64,000 nt of DNA from Burkholderia sp. PAMC 26561. Its GTDB lineage: Bacteria; Pseudomonadota; Gammaproteobacteria; Burkholderiales; Burkholderiaceae. The DNA is taken from NCBI RefSeq assembly GCF_001557535.2, contig NZ_CP014306.1, forward strand, positions 2,232,001 to 2,296,000. Direction: 5' to 3'. How positions within the stretch are numbered: position 1 is the first letter of the stretch; each line of letters begins with the position of its first letter. Shown here piece after piece: positions 28,886 to 37,773 of the stretch. The notes under the pieces are model-generated. The model ran no database searches. It was not told the DNA's origin and saw nothing but the letters and a program-made list of their open reading frames with translations. A program made the position numbers and the translations under genes.

Positions 28886-29617
28886 GTGATCCAGCTTCAT
28901 ACTTTCGATGAACCAGGCGCCCAATCCGACGCCCTGGCAGAAGCGGTAGGCGACGCGCTTGCTGCAACGCTCGCGGCTCGCGGCGCAGCTTCGGCCGATG
29001 CCGCTGTATCGGGTGCATCGGGTAACCAGGCCCAGCATGCAACACTCGCCGTCTCGGGCGGCACGAGCCCGAAGCCGTTTCTGAAAACGCTGTCGACGCA
29101 CGCGCTCGACTGGGCGCATATCAATGTCACGCTCGTCGATGACCGCTGGGTGCCCGAAACGGACAGCGCCAGCAACGCGCGACTCGTGCGCGAGACGCTG
29201 CTGCAGAACGCGGCCAGCGGTGCTTATTTCCTGCCGCTCGTGGACACCAACCGGCCGCTGGACGCGCATATCGCCGACCTGAACGCTGATCCGCAGCGCC
29301 GCGTGCCCGATGTCGCCGTGCTCGGCATGGGTGAGGACGGTCACACCGCGTCGATTTTTGCCGATGCCCCCGAGTGGGATTTCGCGATCACCACGCCCGA
29401 CCGGTTCATCTCCGTTCATCCGGGCAGCGCGCCGCATGCGCGGGTGTCGCTTTCCATGTCCGCGCTCAAGGGCGTACAGCAGCTATTCCTCTTCATCAGT
29501 GGACAGAAAAAACTTGATGTACTGAACGCCGCGCTCGCCGCACCGCAAAAAAACGCCATCTCCACGTTGGCAAACGCTCAAGGAGTCAGGCTCGATGTCT
29601 ACTGGTGTGCAAAGTAA
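28886..29617 (+). CDS. pgl: 6-phosphogluconolactonase
   Basis: It hydrolyses 6-phosphogluconolactone, the product of Zwf. The 243-residue protein has the family motifs [16 protein letters not shown] near 54-69, [17 protein letters not shown], and [17 protein letters not shown]. Translation starts at GTG 28886 with GGAGGAG 3 bases before it; no ATG gives the conserved N-terminus. It lies 142 bp after zwf and overlaps glk/hexR by 23 bp. Confidence 0.95.
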   Translation: MIQLHTFDEPGAQSDALAEAVGDALAATLAARGAASADAAVSGASGNQAQHATLAVSGGTSPKPFLKTLSTHALDWAHINVTLVDDRWVPETDSASNARLVRETLLQNAASGAYFLPLVDTNRPLDAHIADLNADPQRRVPDVAVLGMGEDGHTASIFADAPEWDFAITTPDRFISVHPGSAPHARVSLSMSALKGVQQLFLFISGQKKLDVLNAALAAPQKNAISTLANAQGVRLDVYWCAK

Positions 29618-31523
29618 GGCCGTAACGGTAGCGGCCCAAAGCCAGCACGCTGATGGACCCCGGCTTCTGGCTGACATCGGCGGCACCAACGCGCGCTTCG
29701 CGCTCGAAACGGCGCCGGGTGTCATCGGCGAGATCCGCGTGTATCCGGGCAACGATTACCCGGGCATTGCCGAAGCAATGCAGCAGTACCTGAAGGACAC
29801 GAACGTCAGCCGCGTGAACCATGCAGCCGTGGCGATCGCCAATCCGGTCGACGGCGATCATGTTTCGATGACCAACCACGACTGGAGCTTTTCTATTGAA
29901 GCCACGCGCCGCGCGCTGGGTTTCGATACCTTGCTCGTAGTCAACGATTTCACCGCCCTGGCCATGGCGCTTCCGGGTCTCACCGATGCCCAGCGCGTGC
30001 AAGTTGGTGGCGGGTCACGGCGCCAGAACAGCGTGATCGGGTTGCTTGGGCCCGGCACGGGCCTGGGCGTGTCCGGCCTGATTCCCGCCGATGACCGCTG
30101 GATCGCGCTTGGCAGCGAAGGCGGCCACGCGAGCTTTGCGCCATCGAACGAAACCGAGGATATCGTCCTGCGTTTTGCGCGCAGGAAATTCCCGCATGTC
30201 TCGTTCGAGCGCGTGTCGGCCGGTCCTGGCTTGTTGCTGATTTATCAGGCGCTGGCCGAGCGCGATGGCGTTTTCGTGGCGGACGATCTGGAATCGGCCA
30301 GCATCACGCAGCGCGCGCACGATGGCGAGCCGCTCGCGCTCGAAGCTGTCAATTGTTTCTGTGGGATCCTCGGCACGTTCGCCGGGAACATTGCGGTGAC
30401 GCTGGGCGCGCTGGGAGGGATTTTTATCGGCGGCGGCGTGGTGCTGAAGCTGGGCGAACTCTTCACGAAGTCGCAGTTCCGCGAGCGCTTCGAGGCGAAA
30501 GGGCGTTTCCAGCAGTATTTGTCGAGCGTGCCGACGTTCATCATCACCGCGGAATATCCGGCGTTTCTGGGGGTATCGGCGATTCTCTCGGAGCAGTTGT
30601 CGAATCGTGCGAACGGGGGATCTTCGGCCGTGTTCGAACGCATTCGCCAGATGCGCGATGCGCTGACGCCCGCCGAGCGCCGCGTGGCTGATCTGGCGCT
30701 GAACCATCCTCGCTCGATCATCAACGACCCAATCATCGATATTGCGCGTAAAGCCGACGTCAGCCAGCCGACGGTGATCCGTTTTTGCAGGTCGCTTGGG
30801 TGCCAGGGTTTATCGGATTTCAAGCTGAAGCTCGCGACCGGTCTGACGGGCACGATTCCGGTAAGTCACAGCCAGGTGCATCTTGGCGACACTGCCACGG
30901 ATTTTGGCGCGAAGGTGCTCGACAACACCGTCTCGGCGATCCTGCAATTGCGCGAGCATTTGAACTTCGATCATGTGGAACGCGCCATCGACATTTTGAA
31001 CGGTGCGCGCCGGATCGAGTTCTACGGGCTGGGCAATTCGAACATCGTGGCGCAGGATGCGCACTACAAGTTCTTCCGTTTCGGCATCCCGACGATTGCC
31101 TATGGCGACCTGTACATGCAGGCGGCGTCGGCGGCGTTGCTGGGCAAGGGCGATGTGATCGTGGCAGTATCCAAGTCGGGCCGCGCGCCGGAGTTGCTGC
31201 GTGTGCTTGAAATCGCGATGCAGCAGGGTGCGACCGTAATTGCGATCACGTCGAGCAATACGCCCTTGGCGAAGCGCGCGACGGTCGCATTGGAGACGGA
31301 TCACATCGAGATACGCGAGTCGCAGATGTCGATGATCTCGCGCATCTTGCATCTCGTGATGATCGACATCCTGGCGGTGGGCGTAGCGATCCGCCGGGCG
31401 GTTCCAAACGCGAGTGCGGACGTCAGTGAAGCGATGACGAAGGTCCGTGAAGCTGGCGATGACGACACAGGCGCGGTGCTGGACTGGCTGAGCCATGGCG
31501 CGGCAGGAATAGCCCGCGATTAG
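29595..31523 (+). CDS. glk: Glucokinase fused to HexR-type (RpiR family) transcriptional regulator
   Basis: A 642-residue fusion. Residues about 20-340 are a bacterial glucokinase: [13 protein letters not shown] (ATP phosphate-1), [13 protein letters not shown] (catalytic Asp in ND), [13 protein letters not shown] and [11 protein letters not shown]. Residues about 345-642 are an RpiR/HexR repressor: an HTH_6 domain ([24 protein letters not shown] near 395-418) and a SIS sugar-phosphate-isomerase domain ([29 protein letters not shown]) for KDPG or another phosphosugar. The enzyme and the sensor of its pathway are therefore one polypeptide. The fusion is established in Burkholderia. Its start lies inside the end of pgl. 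Confidence 0.96.
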   Translation: MSTGVQSKAVTVAAQSQHADGPRLLADIGGTNARFALETAPGVIGEIRVYPGNDYPGIAEAMQQYLKDTNVSRVNHAAVAIANPVDGDHVSMTNHDWSFSIEATRRALGFDTLLVVNDFTALAMALPGLTDAQRVQVGGGSRRQNSVIGLLGPGTGLGVSGLIPADDRWIALGSEGGHASFAPSNETEDIVLRFARRKFPHVSFERVSAGPGLLLIYQALAERDGVFVADDLESASITQRAHDGEPLALEAVNCFCGILGTFAGNIAVTLGALGGIFIGGGVVLKLGELFTKSQFRERFEAKGRFQQYLSSVPTFIITAEYPAFLGVSAILSEQLSNRANGGSSAVFERIRQMRDALTPAERRVADLALNHPRSIINDPIIDIARKADVSQPTVIRFCRSLGCQGLSDFKLKLATGLTGTIPVSHSQVHLGDTATDFGAKVLDNTVSAILQLREHLNFDHVERAIDILNGARRIEFYGLGNSNIVAQDAHYKFFRFGIPTIAYGDLYMQAASAALLGKGDVIVAVSKSGRAPELLRVLEIAMQQGATVIAITSSNTPLAKRATVALETDHIEIRESQMSMISRILHLVMIDILAVGVAIRRAVPNASADVSEAMTKVREAGDDDTGAVLDWLSHGAAGIARD

Positions 31524-31539
31524 AGCGCCGAAGTAAAAG

Positions 31540-31579
31540 CAAAATGCCGCCGATGCGAATTCGCATCGGCGGCATTTTG
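31540..31579. terminator. Terminator after glk/hexR
   Basis: A 40-base perfect inverted repeat (arms CAAAATGCCGCCGATGCGAA and its complement), followed by CGTTTTGGG. It closes the zwf-pgl-glk transcript and could work in either direction. Confidence 0.9.
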
Positions 31580-31644
31580 CGTTTTGGGCAAGAGGATATA
31601 AGCGCGATTTGAACAATCCGGCGCGGTTTCGTAATCGATCGCTA

Positions 31645-31690
31645 CCCACACTGGTGGCGAAGCATGCGGGTTGCTGTTCTTCTGAAGTAC
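31645..31690. repeat. Dispersed intergenic repeat, short inverted copy
   Basis: CCCACACTGGTGGCGAAGC at about 31652-31670, followed by GTTCTTCTGAAG, is the reverse complement of elements in the repeat at 19.82-19.92 kb, with the spacer between them shortened. It lies at the left edge of the AlpA-containing insert. Confidence 0.5.
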
Positions 31691-31757
31691 CTAAGTTGTC
31701 AGTTGCACGCCTGCACCCTTTGCCGGGCCTGTGGCGGCGCTTGTATCGCTTGACGGC

Positions 31758-31931
31758 ATGCCGCCGGATAAATTGCTGACCGTTGAGCAAGTCCTATCGT
31801 TCATCCCGGTTTCCGCTTCCACATGGAGACGCGGGGTTAAGAGCGGACGTTTCCCGGCTGGCGTGCATTTGTCGCCGAAGTCGGTCTTCTGGCGCGTCGA
31901 TTCGATCCGCGCGTTGCTGCAAAGCCCTTGA
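31758..31931 (+). CDS. AlpA-like helix-turn-helix regulator
   Basis: A 57-residue protein starting MPPDKLLTVEQVLSFIP, followed by VSASTWRRGVKSGRFPAGVHLSPKSVFWRVDSI. This is the MerR-like winged HTH pattern of AlpA/excisionase proteins (L-x-V-x-x-S-x-S-T-W/I-x-R-x-x-x-G-x-F-P). Such proteins control integrase or cargo genes of prophages and integrative elements. A GTG start at 31731 would add 9 residues and is possible; the ATG at 31758 begins the conserved part. No integrase is visible nearby, so this looks like a remnant or a minimal element. Confidence 0.7.
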   Translation: MPPDKLLTVEQVLSFIPVSASTWRRGVKSGRFPAGVHLSPKSVFWRVDSIRALLQSP

Positions 31932-31956
31932 CGCAAACACCCGTTTAACGCACCGC

Positions 31957-31991
31957 CCGCGCGCCCGTCTCTTATTGAGATGCACGCGCGG
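31957..31991. other. Hairpin before the 301-aa gene
   Basis: CCGCGCG (31957-31963) pairs with CGCGCGG (31985-31991), with an inner helix TCTC-TTATT-GAGA. No T-run follows, so it is not a plain terminator. It lies 46 bp before the coupled gene pair and may be a regulatory or processing element. Confidence 0.4.
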
Positions 31992-32036
31992 AAAAGTGCG
32001 TTAGCGTAGGGGCGTTGCCACGACAAAATAATCAGG

Positions 32037-32942
32037 ATGACAACCGAATTAATGCGGTATGAAGGCCATCGGTTCATGCTCTATAAGCGATGGGATTACG
32101 CGCCGCACGGCAGAACCAAAGAGCAGCAGGAAGCGCTCGACGCGGGACAAGCCTTATTCAAGGCCGCGAATTTCGAACATTGGGCGAGCCAGCCGGCGCT
32201 AGTCGAGCGTATCCAAACTTTCCTTGTGCGTGCGGTACCGTCATATCGTCCGAGTCCCTACGGCGATAGGCCGCGCGACGTGATTAACGCGCTGTGCTGG
32301 GAAGTGCGAAACGGGGCGGCGTTGATCGTGCGCGCGAAACCTGCCTATATCGCGCATAGCGGTTTCGCCCCGGCGCTTACCGAGGATGAACGGTATCGGC
32401 GCGAAATGGCGGATATGGCCGAGCGCGGCGCGATCTTCGAGGCTCGAACGAAATGGTATCAGCAGGAATTAGCGGAATATCACCAACTAGTCGAGGACGC
32501 CGAACGCGCAGCGCGCCCGCCGAAAGTCTTCCGGCACATCGAGACCATCGCAGAGGCGGCGGTGCGCAATCGGGCGGCGTGGGCGGCGCGTGATGCACTT
32601 GCCGCGCTTGCATCGACGGCGGCGTCTGCCGTCGCGTCTGCGTTGCCGTCGATGGGTGATGATGATGTCTTCGACCTGGGCAATGTGTCGGAGGTTGGCA
32701 CGGGCAGCACGCCGCTAGGCGACGCTGCACCGTTCGAGTACGCGCCGAGCGCGACCGGCGATGATGTATTGTCGGTAGCAGCGCGAGGCGTGAGCGAAGC
32801 AATCGAGACTCAATGTATGGACGAATACGAGCGAGCGCTAGATATGTGCGGCGCCGTGGCATATCCGATGGGCTTGAGTCGGGGCATGGCGCTGTGTCGT
32901 GAAAACGCGTTCGATAGATACCAACAATGTAGGGGTTACTAA
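32037..32942 (+). CDS. Uncharacterised 301-residue protein with Cys-containing C-terminal module
   Basis: I do not recognise the family. No signal peptide or membrane segment. The first 160 residues are charged and rich in Trp/Tyr (MTTELMRYEGHRFMLYKRWD; VINALCWEVRNGAALIVRAK near 83-102) with an apparent coiled stretch near 125-165; residues 170-220 are Ala-rich. The last 45 residues hold four spaced cysteines (C-x(3)-Y-x(5)-MCG..., ALCRENAFDRYQQC), a pattern I associate with short C-terminal modules of secretion-linked proteins in Burkholderia. The stop overlaps the next start in TAATG. Together with an AlpA-like gene and repeats this looks like transferred cargo. Effector/immunity or toxin/antitoxin are possibilities, unproven. 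Confidence 0.65.
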   Translation: MTTELMRYEGHRFMLYKRWDYAPHGRTKEQQEALDAGQALFKAANFEHWASQPALVERIQTFLVRAVPSYRPSPYGDRPRDVINALCWEVRNGAALIVRAKPAYIAHSGFAPALTEDERYRREMADMAERGAIFEARTKWYQQELAEYHQLVEDAERAARPPKVFRHIETIAEAAVRNRAAWAARDALAALASTAASAVASALPSMGDDDVFDLGNVSEVGTGSTPLGDAAPFEYAPSATGDDVLSVAARGVSEAIETQCMDEYERALDMCGAVAYPMGLSRGMALCRENAFDRYQQCRGY

Positions 32943-33229
32943 TGGCTTTGAATCATCCAAAGCGGTCCATCGTCATAGATTTTTCGGCCGAAGATGCGCG
33001 GCTTTTGGTCTATCCCGTAGAGCGTGAAAAAACGCAATCCATCATCGCTAACGCGCTCGAAATTCCGATCCTTTTTGATGAGGCAGCGTCACGGGTAGGC
33101 GACAGATACCAGCTTGACGATGAGTTCGCACGCAGGTTCGGTGTTGCAATGTTGAATCTTTTGGCGTTGTCATATCCCGATTTGAAGCAGGACATAACAG
33201 CGTCGCAAGCACCGATAGCCCGCGAGTGA
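32942..33229 (+). CDS. Uncharacterised 95-residue protein, coupled to the preceding gene
   Basis: A small cytoplasmic protein, moderately acidic, starting MALNHPKRSIVIDFSAEDARLLVYPVE with no domain I recognise. Its ATG shares one base with the upstream TAA (TAATG), and base composition is visibly lower in GC than that of neighbouring core genes (TTTTGGCGTTGTCATATC and similar). Size and coupling fit an immunity or antitoxin partner of the 301-aa protein, but this is inference from arrangement only. A terminator follows 43 bp later. Confidence 0.6.
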   Translation: MALNHPKRSIVIDFSAEDARLLVYPVEREKTQSIIANALEIPILFDEAASRVGDRYQLDDEFARRFGVAMLNLLALSYPDLKQDITASQAPIARE

Positions 33230-33272
33230 ATTGGTTTTGTCGTGCAGAGGACCGCCAAGCGATTGAACCATC

Positions 33273-33296
33273 GGCCCGCACCTTGCGGGCCTTTCT
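33273..33296 (+). terminator. Terminator after the coupled gene pair
   Basis: GGCCCGCA (33273-33280) pairs with TGCGGGCC (33284-33291) around a CCT loop, followed by TTTCTT. Confidence 0.75.
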
Positions 33297-33330
33297 TCGC
33301 TGGCGGCGGCGTGGCGAGGCTATGCGGCGG

Positions 33331-33537
33331 TTACAGTAGCATCGGCATCATCGTTCGCGGCGCGCTTCTCGTACGGCCGTTCCACTTCTCAGCACTGCGC
33401 CGGGTTATCACGACTTTGCGCGCGCTCGCCCGTAGTTCGACCGGCCCGTCGCCGGTCTTCTGCAGCGCGTAATAATGCGTGCGGACCATGTGATACCCAA
33501 GCGCCAACACGCTCCGCAGTACAGCATTTTTGTACAC
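33331..33537 (-). CDS. Possible 68-residue hypothetical protein
   Basis: A minus-strand frame starting at GTG with a plausible soluble sequence (MYKNAVLRSVLALGYHMVRTH then KTGDGPVELRASARKVVITRR). No clear Shine-Dalgarno. Lies between the insert and the porin terminator. It could be a decayed fragment of a mobile gene; support is weak. The rest of 33297-33670 shows nothing else. Confidence 0.25.
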   Translation of the reverse strand: MYKNAVLRSVLALGYHMVRTHYYALQKTGDGPVELRASARKVVITRRSAEKWNGRTRSAPRTMMPMLL

Positions 33538-33670
33538 GGACAGTGACTATAGTGCTGAAAAAATCAGCTAGAACGAAACGCGCGAAAGCCTGAGAAGCAG
33601 CAACCCGGCATTGCCATTGACCGCTGCAAACAGCTCCCAACCGGCAGCGACTTTTAACCAAGTGCGAACA

Positions 33671-33709
33671 AATAAAAAACGGTGCGATGCCCTTTCGGAC
33701 ACCGCACCG
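33671..33709 (-). terminator. Porin terminator
   Basis: Read on the minus strand, CGGTGCGGTGTCC pairs with GGCATCGCACCG (one G-U pair and a GAAAG loop), followed by TTTTTTATTT. It lies about 105 bp past the porin stop. Confidence 0.88.
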
Positions 33710-33814
33710 ATACGCGCCTCTCGCAGCAGCGTGAAAACCAATTAAAGCTATGAAAAACTGGCTTTAAACAAACTCTCTCTGTCGTTATGCTCCGGCCAAC
33801 CGCTCCAAGTCAGA

Positions 33815-34966
33815 TTAGAACGTGTGCTGGATACCGGCATAAACACCGGTTTGGCTATGACCCGGCAGCGGGTTGTCAGTACTGACCGCCGTACCTGAGT
33901 TGTTCGCATTCAGGCCGTAGTTAGCACCCTTGCTGTTTTGAGCCGTTGCCACCTGGAGGTCCAGCAGCGTGCGCTTCGACAGGTTGTACGAGCCGCCGAC
34001 CGTGTAGATCGTCGCGTTGCCTGCGCCATTGTTGCCGTTCACGTGATACGCCGCTGCGATGATTGCTGCTGCCGGCGTTGCTTGCCACGTAATACCGCCC
34101 CATTCGTGATCAAGCGACGTCGGCTGGCCCGGCAGAACGTTCGTTGCGCCCGACGTGCGGATAGCCTGGTAAGCGCCCTGGATCTTGAACTGACCCAGGA
34201 ACACGTTCACAGCAGCCGTGTATTCGCGCGATGCCGCAAACACGCCGCTCGATACGTTGCCCGCATTGATGTCGCCCGGATTCGCACCGTACAAGCTACC
34301 GTTGGCTGCGTTGCGGATTTCATCGTACATACCGCGGACCTGGAACAGCGAGGTCGTGTAGGTGACCTGTGCACCCGCTTCACGGCCTTGCGGCGTCGTG
34401 CCGTTACCGTTCCAGTTCGTCGCGTTCGACAGCGCGTATTGACCGTAGAAGTCAAAACCCGCGACCTTCGGCGACTGGTACGAAATGTTGTTGCTCGATT
34501 GCGGCCAGTTGCGGCCACGCACCAGCGAAGCCGACGACCAGTTCGACTGACCGAACGGGTCAAAGTCCCACACGCCGTTGGAGATGAACAGTTCGCGACC
34601 CAGCAAGAAGGTACCGAACTGGTCGTTGGCGATACCTACCGTCGCCCAACGATTGAAGATGCCATTGTTGCCCGGGCCTTGACCGGTCATGGTGTTGAAG
34701 CTGCCTTCCAACTGGAACACGGCCTTGTTGCCGCCACCCAGGTCTTCGACGCCCTTCATGCCCCAGAGGCTGGTACCCCAGTCGCCGCTTTCTGCGCGGA
34801 AACGGTGACCGGTGCTGGTTGCAGCGCCGGCAGCATTCGAGCCAGTCGGCACGCCCGTCATGTATTCCAGACCGGCGTCGAGCCGGCCATAGAGCGTCAC
34901 GCTACTTTGAGCGTGTGCTGCAACGCCGACCGTCAGCAGCGAAGCCGCGAGCAAAGCTTTCTTCAT
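33815..34966 (-). CDS. Gram-negative porin (trimeric 16-strand, OmpC/Omp38 type)
   Basis: An outer-membrane general diffusion porin of 383 residues. Signal peptide MKKALLAASLLTVGVAAHA is followed by the diagnostic first strand QSSVTLYGRLDAGLEY; FLLGRELFISNG is loop 3/constriction region and the protein ends in GVYAGIQHTF with the terminal Phe needed for BAM assembly. GGAGGAG lies 5 bases before the ATG at 34966, which is preferred to the overlapping ATG at 34969. Transcribed from a promoter at 35199-35227 with a leader of about 225 nt. The long leader suggests post-transcriptional control. Confidence 0.96.
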   Translation of the reverse strand: MKKALLAASLLTVGVAAHAQSSVTLYGRLDAGLEYMTGVPTGSNAAGAATSTGHRFRAESGDWGTSLWGMKGVEDLGGGNKAVFQLEGSFNTMTGQGPGNNGIFNRWATVGIANDQFGTFLLGRELFISNGVWDFDPFGQSNWSSASLVRGRNWPQSSNNISYQSPKVAGFDFYGQYALSNATNWNGNGTTPQGREAGAQVTYTTSLFQVRGMYDEIRNAANGSLYGANPGDINAGNVSSGVFAASREYTAAVNVFLGQFKIQGAYQAIRTSGATNVLPGQPTSLDHEWGGITWQATPAAAIIAAAYHVNGNNGAGNATIYTVGGSYNLSKRTLLDLQVATAQNSKGANYGLNANNSGTAVSTDNPLPGHSQTGVYAGIQHTF

Positions 34967-35150
34967 CATCTCCTCCAACCCTGTCAAAAAATAGAAGCCC
35001 AAGTGCGGCGGTAGTGGTCCGGTGCCAGCGCACCGAACCGGAAACTATTGAGAGGGATGACACGCAATGGGCAGGTGTGTCCGTGATCCGGGCAAAGAGA
35101 CCGCCCACGTCACAACCGACCCAGTGGATCGGTGTCTCCTCAGTTCTTTT

Positions 35151-35165
35151 TGAAGTAAAACTACT
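35151..35165. promoter_or_regulatory. Imperfect HexR-like site in the porin leader
   Basis: On the minus strand AGTAGTTTTACTTCA matches the HexR consensus at 13 of 15 positions. It lies about 30-45 bases downstream of the predicted porin transcription start, where a bound repressor would block elongation or initiation. Confidence 0.3.
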
Positions 35166-35198
35166 TTTAATGAACTTCGTTTCCGTACTTTGATTACT

Positions 35199-35227
35199 AA
35201 TTTAGCAAATTACCTTTGTGTCGCCAA
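35199..35227 (-). promoter_or_regulatory. Porin sigma-70 promoter
   Basis: On the minus strand TTGGCG (35222-35227) and TAAATT (35199-35204) are spaced by exactly 17 bp in AT-rich DNA. Start expected near 35192. The remaining stretch 35228-35440 shows nothing else that I can name. Confidence 0.6.
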
Positions 35228-35444
35228 AAAAATTTGCTGTCTCCCAATCTTCTGTCTCAAAAACGCAATGGTTGGTGTGTTCAGCAAATGAAAAAAATGA
35301 TCCATATCGGGGGCGGTTCCTTATGGGGTAAGGCTTAGGCTCATTTCCGGACTTGACGCTATGGATTGCATCTATTGACGTGCGTTACGTCTGCCGCTAA
35401 TGCAAAAAGCGGAATGCGGGCCGAACCTGTTTAGAGATACCAAC

Positions 35445-35477
35445 TAAAAAAAGCGCCCCGTAGGGCGCTTCTGTTTT
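35445..35477. terminator. Terminator of the HisQMP operon
   Basis: AAGCGCCC (35451-35458) pairs with GGGCGCTT (35463-35470) over CGTA. On the minus strand a run of seven T follows; on the plus strand CTGTTTTT follows. It is about 35 bp past the hisP stop. Confidence 0.88.
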
Positions 35478-35510
35478 TGGTTCGTAAGAGAACGTCGACG
35501 CTCTGTAGTT

Positions 35511-36290
35511 TTACTTCAGACTTCCTGAGAGGAACTGCTTCAGCCTTTCGCTGCGCGTGTTGCCGAAAACCTCATCGGGATGACCTTCCTCTTCGATCAG
35601 CCCCTGATGCAGGAACACCACGTGGTTCGATACATTGCGCGCGAACGCCATTTCGTGAGTTACCACGATCATCGTGCGGCCTTCCTCAGCGAGCGTCTGC
35701 ATGACCTTCAGCACCTCGCCAACGAGTTCGGGATCGAGCGCGGAGGTGGGTTCATCGAACAGCATGACGTCGGGGTGCATCGCGAGCGCGCGTGCAATCG
35801 CCACGCGCTGCTGCTGGCCGCCCGACAAATGCGACGGATATTGTTTTTCCAGCCGCGGCGCGAGCCCGACTTTCTCCAGATAGGTGCGCGCCCGGTCCTC
35901 GGCCTCCTTCTTCGATAACCCGAGCACCTTCACCGGCGCTTCCATGACGTTTTCGAGCACGCTCAGGTGCGACCACAAGTTGAAGTGCTGGAACACCATG
36001 GAAAGGCGCGTGCGCATGCGCTGCAACTGCTTCGGCTCGGCCACTTTCAGCGCGCCGTATTTGTCCTTGAGCGTGCGGATTTCCTCGCCATCGACAAAAA
36101 TCCGGCCCTGGTTCGGCTGCTCGAGAAAGTTGATGCAGCGAAGCATCGTGCTTTTTCCCGACCCCGACGAGCCGATGACGCTGATCACATCGCCGGCTTT
36201 CGCCCGCAGCGAGACGCCCTTGATGACTTCGTGGTCGCCGTACTGCTTGTATAGGCCATCGACGAAAAGCTTGGTTGCCGGAGAATTCAT
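35511..36290 (-). CDS. hisP: Amino-acid ABC transporter ATP-binding protein HisP
   Basis: The ATPase of a histidine/lysine/arginine/ornithine importer, 259 residues. Walker [10 protein letters not shown] at 40-48, signature HLSGGQQQR, Walker [15 protein letters not shown] and the H-loop VVTHEMAF are all intact; the insert with [26 protein letters not shown] is characteristic of HisP. The ATG at 36290 starts the conserved part, and the longer frame overlaps the end of hisM. It is the last gene of hisQ-hisM-hisP. Confidence 0.95.
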   Translation of the reverse strand: MNSPATKLFVDGLYKQYGDHEVIKGVSLRAKAGDVISVIGSSGSGKSTMLRCINFLEQPNQGRIFVDGEEIRTLKDKYGALKVAEPKQLQRMRTRLSMVFQHFNLWSHLSVLENVMEAPVKVLGLSKKEAEDRARTYLEKVGLAPRLEKQYPSHLSGGQQQRVAIARALAMHPDVMLFDEPTSALDPELVGEVLKVMQTLAEEGRTMIVVTHEMAFARNVSNHVVFLHQGLIEEEGHPDEVFGNTRSERLKQFLSGSLK

Positions 36291-36309
36291 GTGTGCCTGA
36301 TCCTTGGGC

Positions 36310-37023
36310 TTATTTACCTTGCGGCCGCAAGTAGGCGAGCCAGCGATGTTCCGCGCGGCGGAACATCCACACGAGCGCAAACGAAATACACAAATAGAGC
36401 AATCCGGCGATGCCGAACGCCTGGAACGATTGATAGGTGGCCGAATTCACGTCCCGGGCGATCTTGAGGATGTCCGGCACGGTTGCCGTGAACGCAACGG
36501 TGGTTGCGTGCAGCATCAGGATCACTTCATTGCTGTAATAGGGAAGCGCGCGGCGCAGCGCCGACGGCAGGATCACCCGCCGATACAGCGTGAACGACGA
36601 CATCCCGTACGCCCGCGCCGCCTCGATCTCACCATAGGGCGTGGCGCGGATGGCGCCGGCGAAGATTTCCGTGGTGTACGCGCACGTGTTCAGCGTGAAC
36701 GCGAGCAGCGTGCAATTCATGCCGTTACGGAAAAACTCGTTGAGCAGGACGTGATCGCGAACCACTTGCAGGCTGTATAGGCCCGTGTAGCAGAGCAAAA
36801 GCTGAACGTAGAGCGGCGTGCCGCGGAAAACGTAGGTGTAGACCCAGACGCTGCGTGAGAGCAGCTTGTTCTTCGAAACCCGCGCGACCGCCAGCGGAAT
36901 GGAAAGACAAAAGCCGAGCACGATCGATACAACCAGCAGCCACATCGTGATGGCAAGGCCGGTGATCCGATAACCGTCGGTGAAAAGATAATTGCGCCAG
37001 TATTCCTGGATGATTTCGAGCAT
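36310..37023 (-). CDS. hisM: Amino-acid ABC transporter permease HisM
   Basis: A 237-residue inner-membrane permease with five hydrophobic segments. The sequence [19 protein letters not shown] at the start, [13 protein letters not shown] and [24 protein letters not shown] (the EAA loop contacting HisP) match HisM closely. It pairs with HisQ, with a 60-bp gap. Substrate class is inferred from this similarity: basic amino acids. Confidence 0.93.
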   Translation of the reverse strand: MLEIIQEYWRNYLFTDGYRITGLAITMWLLVVSIVLGFCLSIPLAVARVSKNKLLSRSVWVYTYVFRGTPLYVQLLLCYTGLYSLQVVRDHVLLNEFFRNGMNCTLLAFTLNTCAYTTEIFAGAIRATPYGEIEAARAYGMSSFTLYRRVILPSALRRALPYYSNEVILMLHATTVAFTATVPDILKIARDVNSATYQSFQAFGIAGLLYLCISFALVWMFRRAEHRWLAYLRPQGK

Positions 37024-37083
37024 GGATTCCGCCGCGTGGATGTGCCTGGTTTCTTTTTAGGGAGCTGGACCGGTGTCGAAGGC

Positions 37084-37773
37084 CTATAAATCCGCCTTGC
37101 GCACGCCCGACGAATAGCGCTTTTCCAGCCATATCAGCACGAGATTGGACAGCGTCGTGATCACGAGATACACGGCGCCCGCCAGCAGCGTGAAAAAGAA
37201 GAACCGCAACGTGCCCTTGCCGGCGTCCTGCGCGGCCTTGACGACATCGGCGAGACCGATGATCGATACCAGCGCCGTCGCCTTCACCATCACCTGCCAG
37301 TTATTGCCGATGCCGGGGAGGGCGAAACGCATCATCTGCGGGAACATGATTCGCGAGAAGGTTTGCCACGGCGTCATGCCGTAGGCGGCGCCCGCTTCGA
37401 GCTGGCCGCGCGGCACGGAAAGAAAGGCGCCGCGGAAGGTCTCGGTGAAATACGCGCCGTAGATGAACCCGAGCACGATCACGCCGGCCACGAACGGATC
37501 GATATCGATCTGATCCCAGCCGAGCGCGTCGGTCAGGTGGTTCAGCCAGATCTGGATGCTGTAGAAGAGCAGCAGCATCAGCACGAGGTCGGGAACGCCG
37601 CGCACGAGCGTGGTGTAGACAGTGCCGACACCCGACGAGATGCGATTTCTCGACAATTTCGCCGCCGCCCCGATCAGTCCGATCACAAATGCGAACACCA
37701 GCGACAAGACCGCCAGCTTGACGGTTTGCCATGTGCCCGAGAGGATGAGCGGCCCGTAGCCTTGCAGAAACAT
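37084..37773 (-). CDS. hisQ: Amino-acid ABC transporter permease HisQ
   Basis: A 229-residue permease that begins MFLQGYGPLILSGTWQTVKLAVLSL. The loop FRGAFLSVPRGQLEAGAAYGMTPWQ is the EAA region and TTLVRGVPDLVLMLLLFY the conserved second-segment motif. First gene of the operon; no binding-protein gene lies upstream or downstream within the window, so HisJ/ArgT must be encoded elsewhere. Confidence 0.93.
   Translation of the reverse strand: MFLQGYGPLILSGTWQTVKLAVLSLVFAFVIGLIGAAAKLSRNRISSGVGTVYTTLVRGVPDLVLMLLLFYSIQIWLNHLTDALGWDQIDIDPFVAGVIVLGFIYGAYFTETFRGAFLSVPRGQLEAGAAYGMTPWQTFSRIMFPQMMRFALPGIGNNWQVMVKATALVSIIGLADVVKAAQDAGKGTLRFFFFTLLAGAVYLVITTLSNLVLIWLEKRYSSGVRKADL

Noticed and set aside
33389..33661. 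90-codon minus-strand frame between the insert and the porin
   Set aside because: Cys/Arg-rich, without a ribosome-binding site, and overlapping another frame of equal weakness.
35504..35518. TGTAGTTTTACTTCA, 14 of 15 HexR consensus positions
   Set aside because: It overlaps the stop codon and last codons of hisP and lies next to a terminator rather than a promoter. Probably a chance match, though it shares 14 bases with the porin-leader site.
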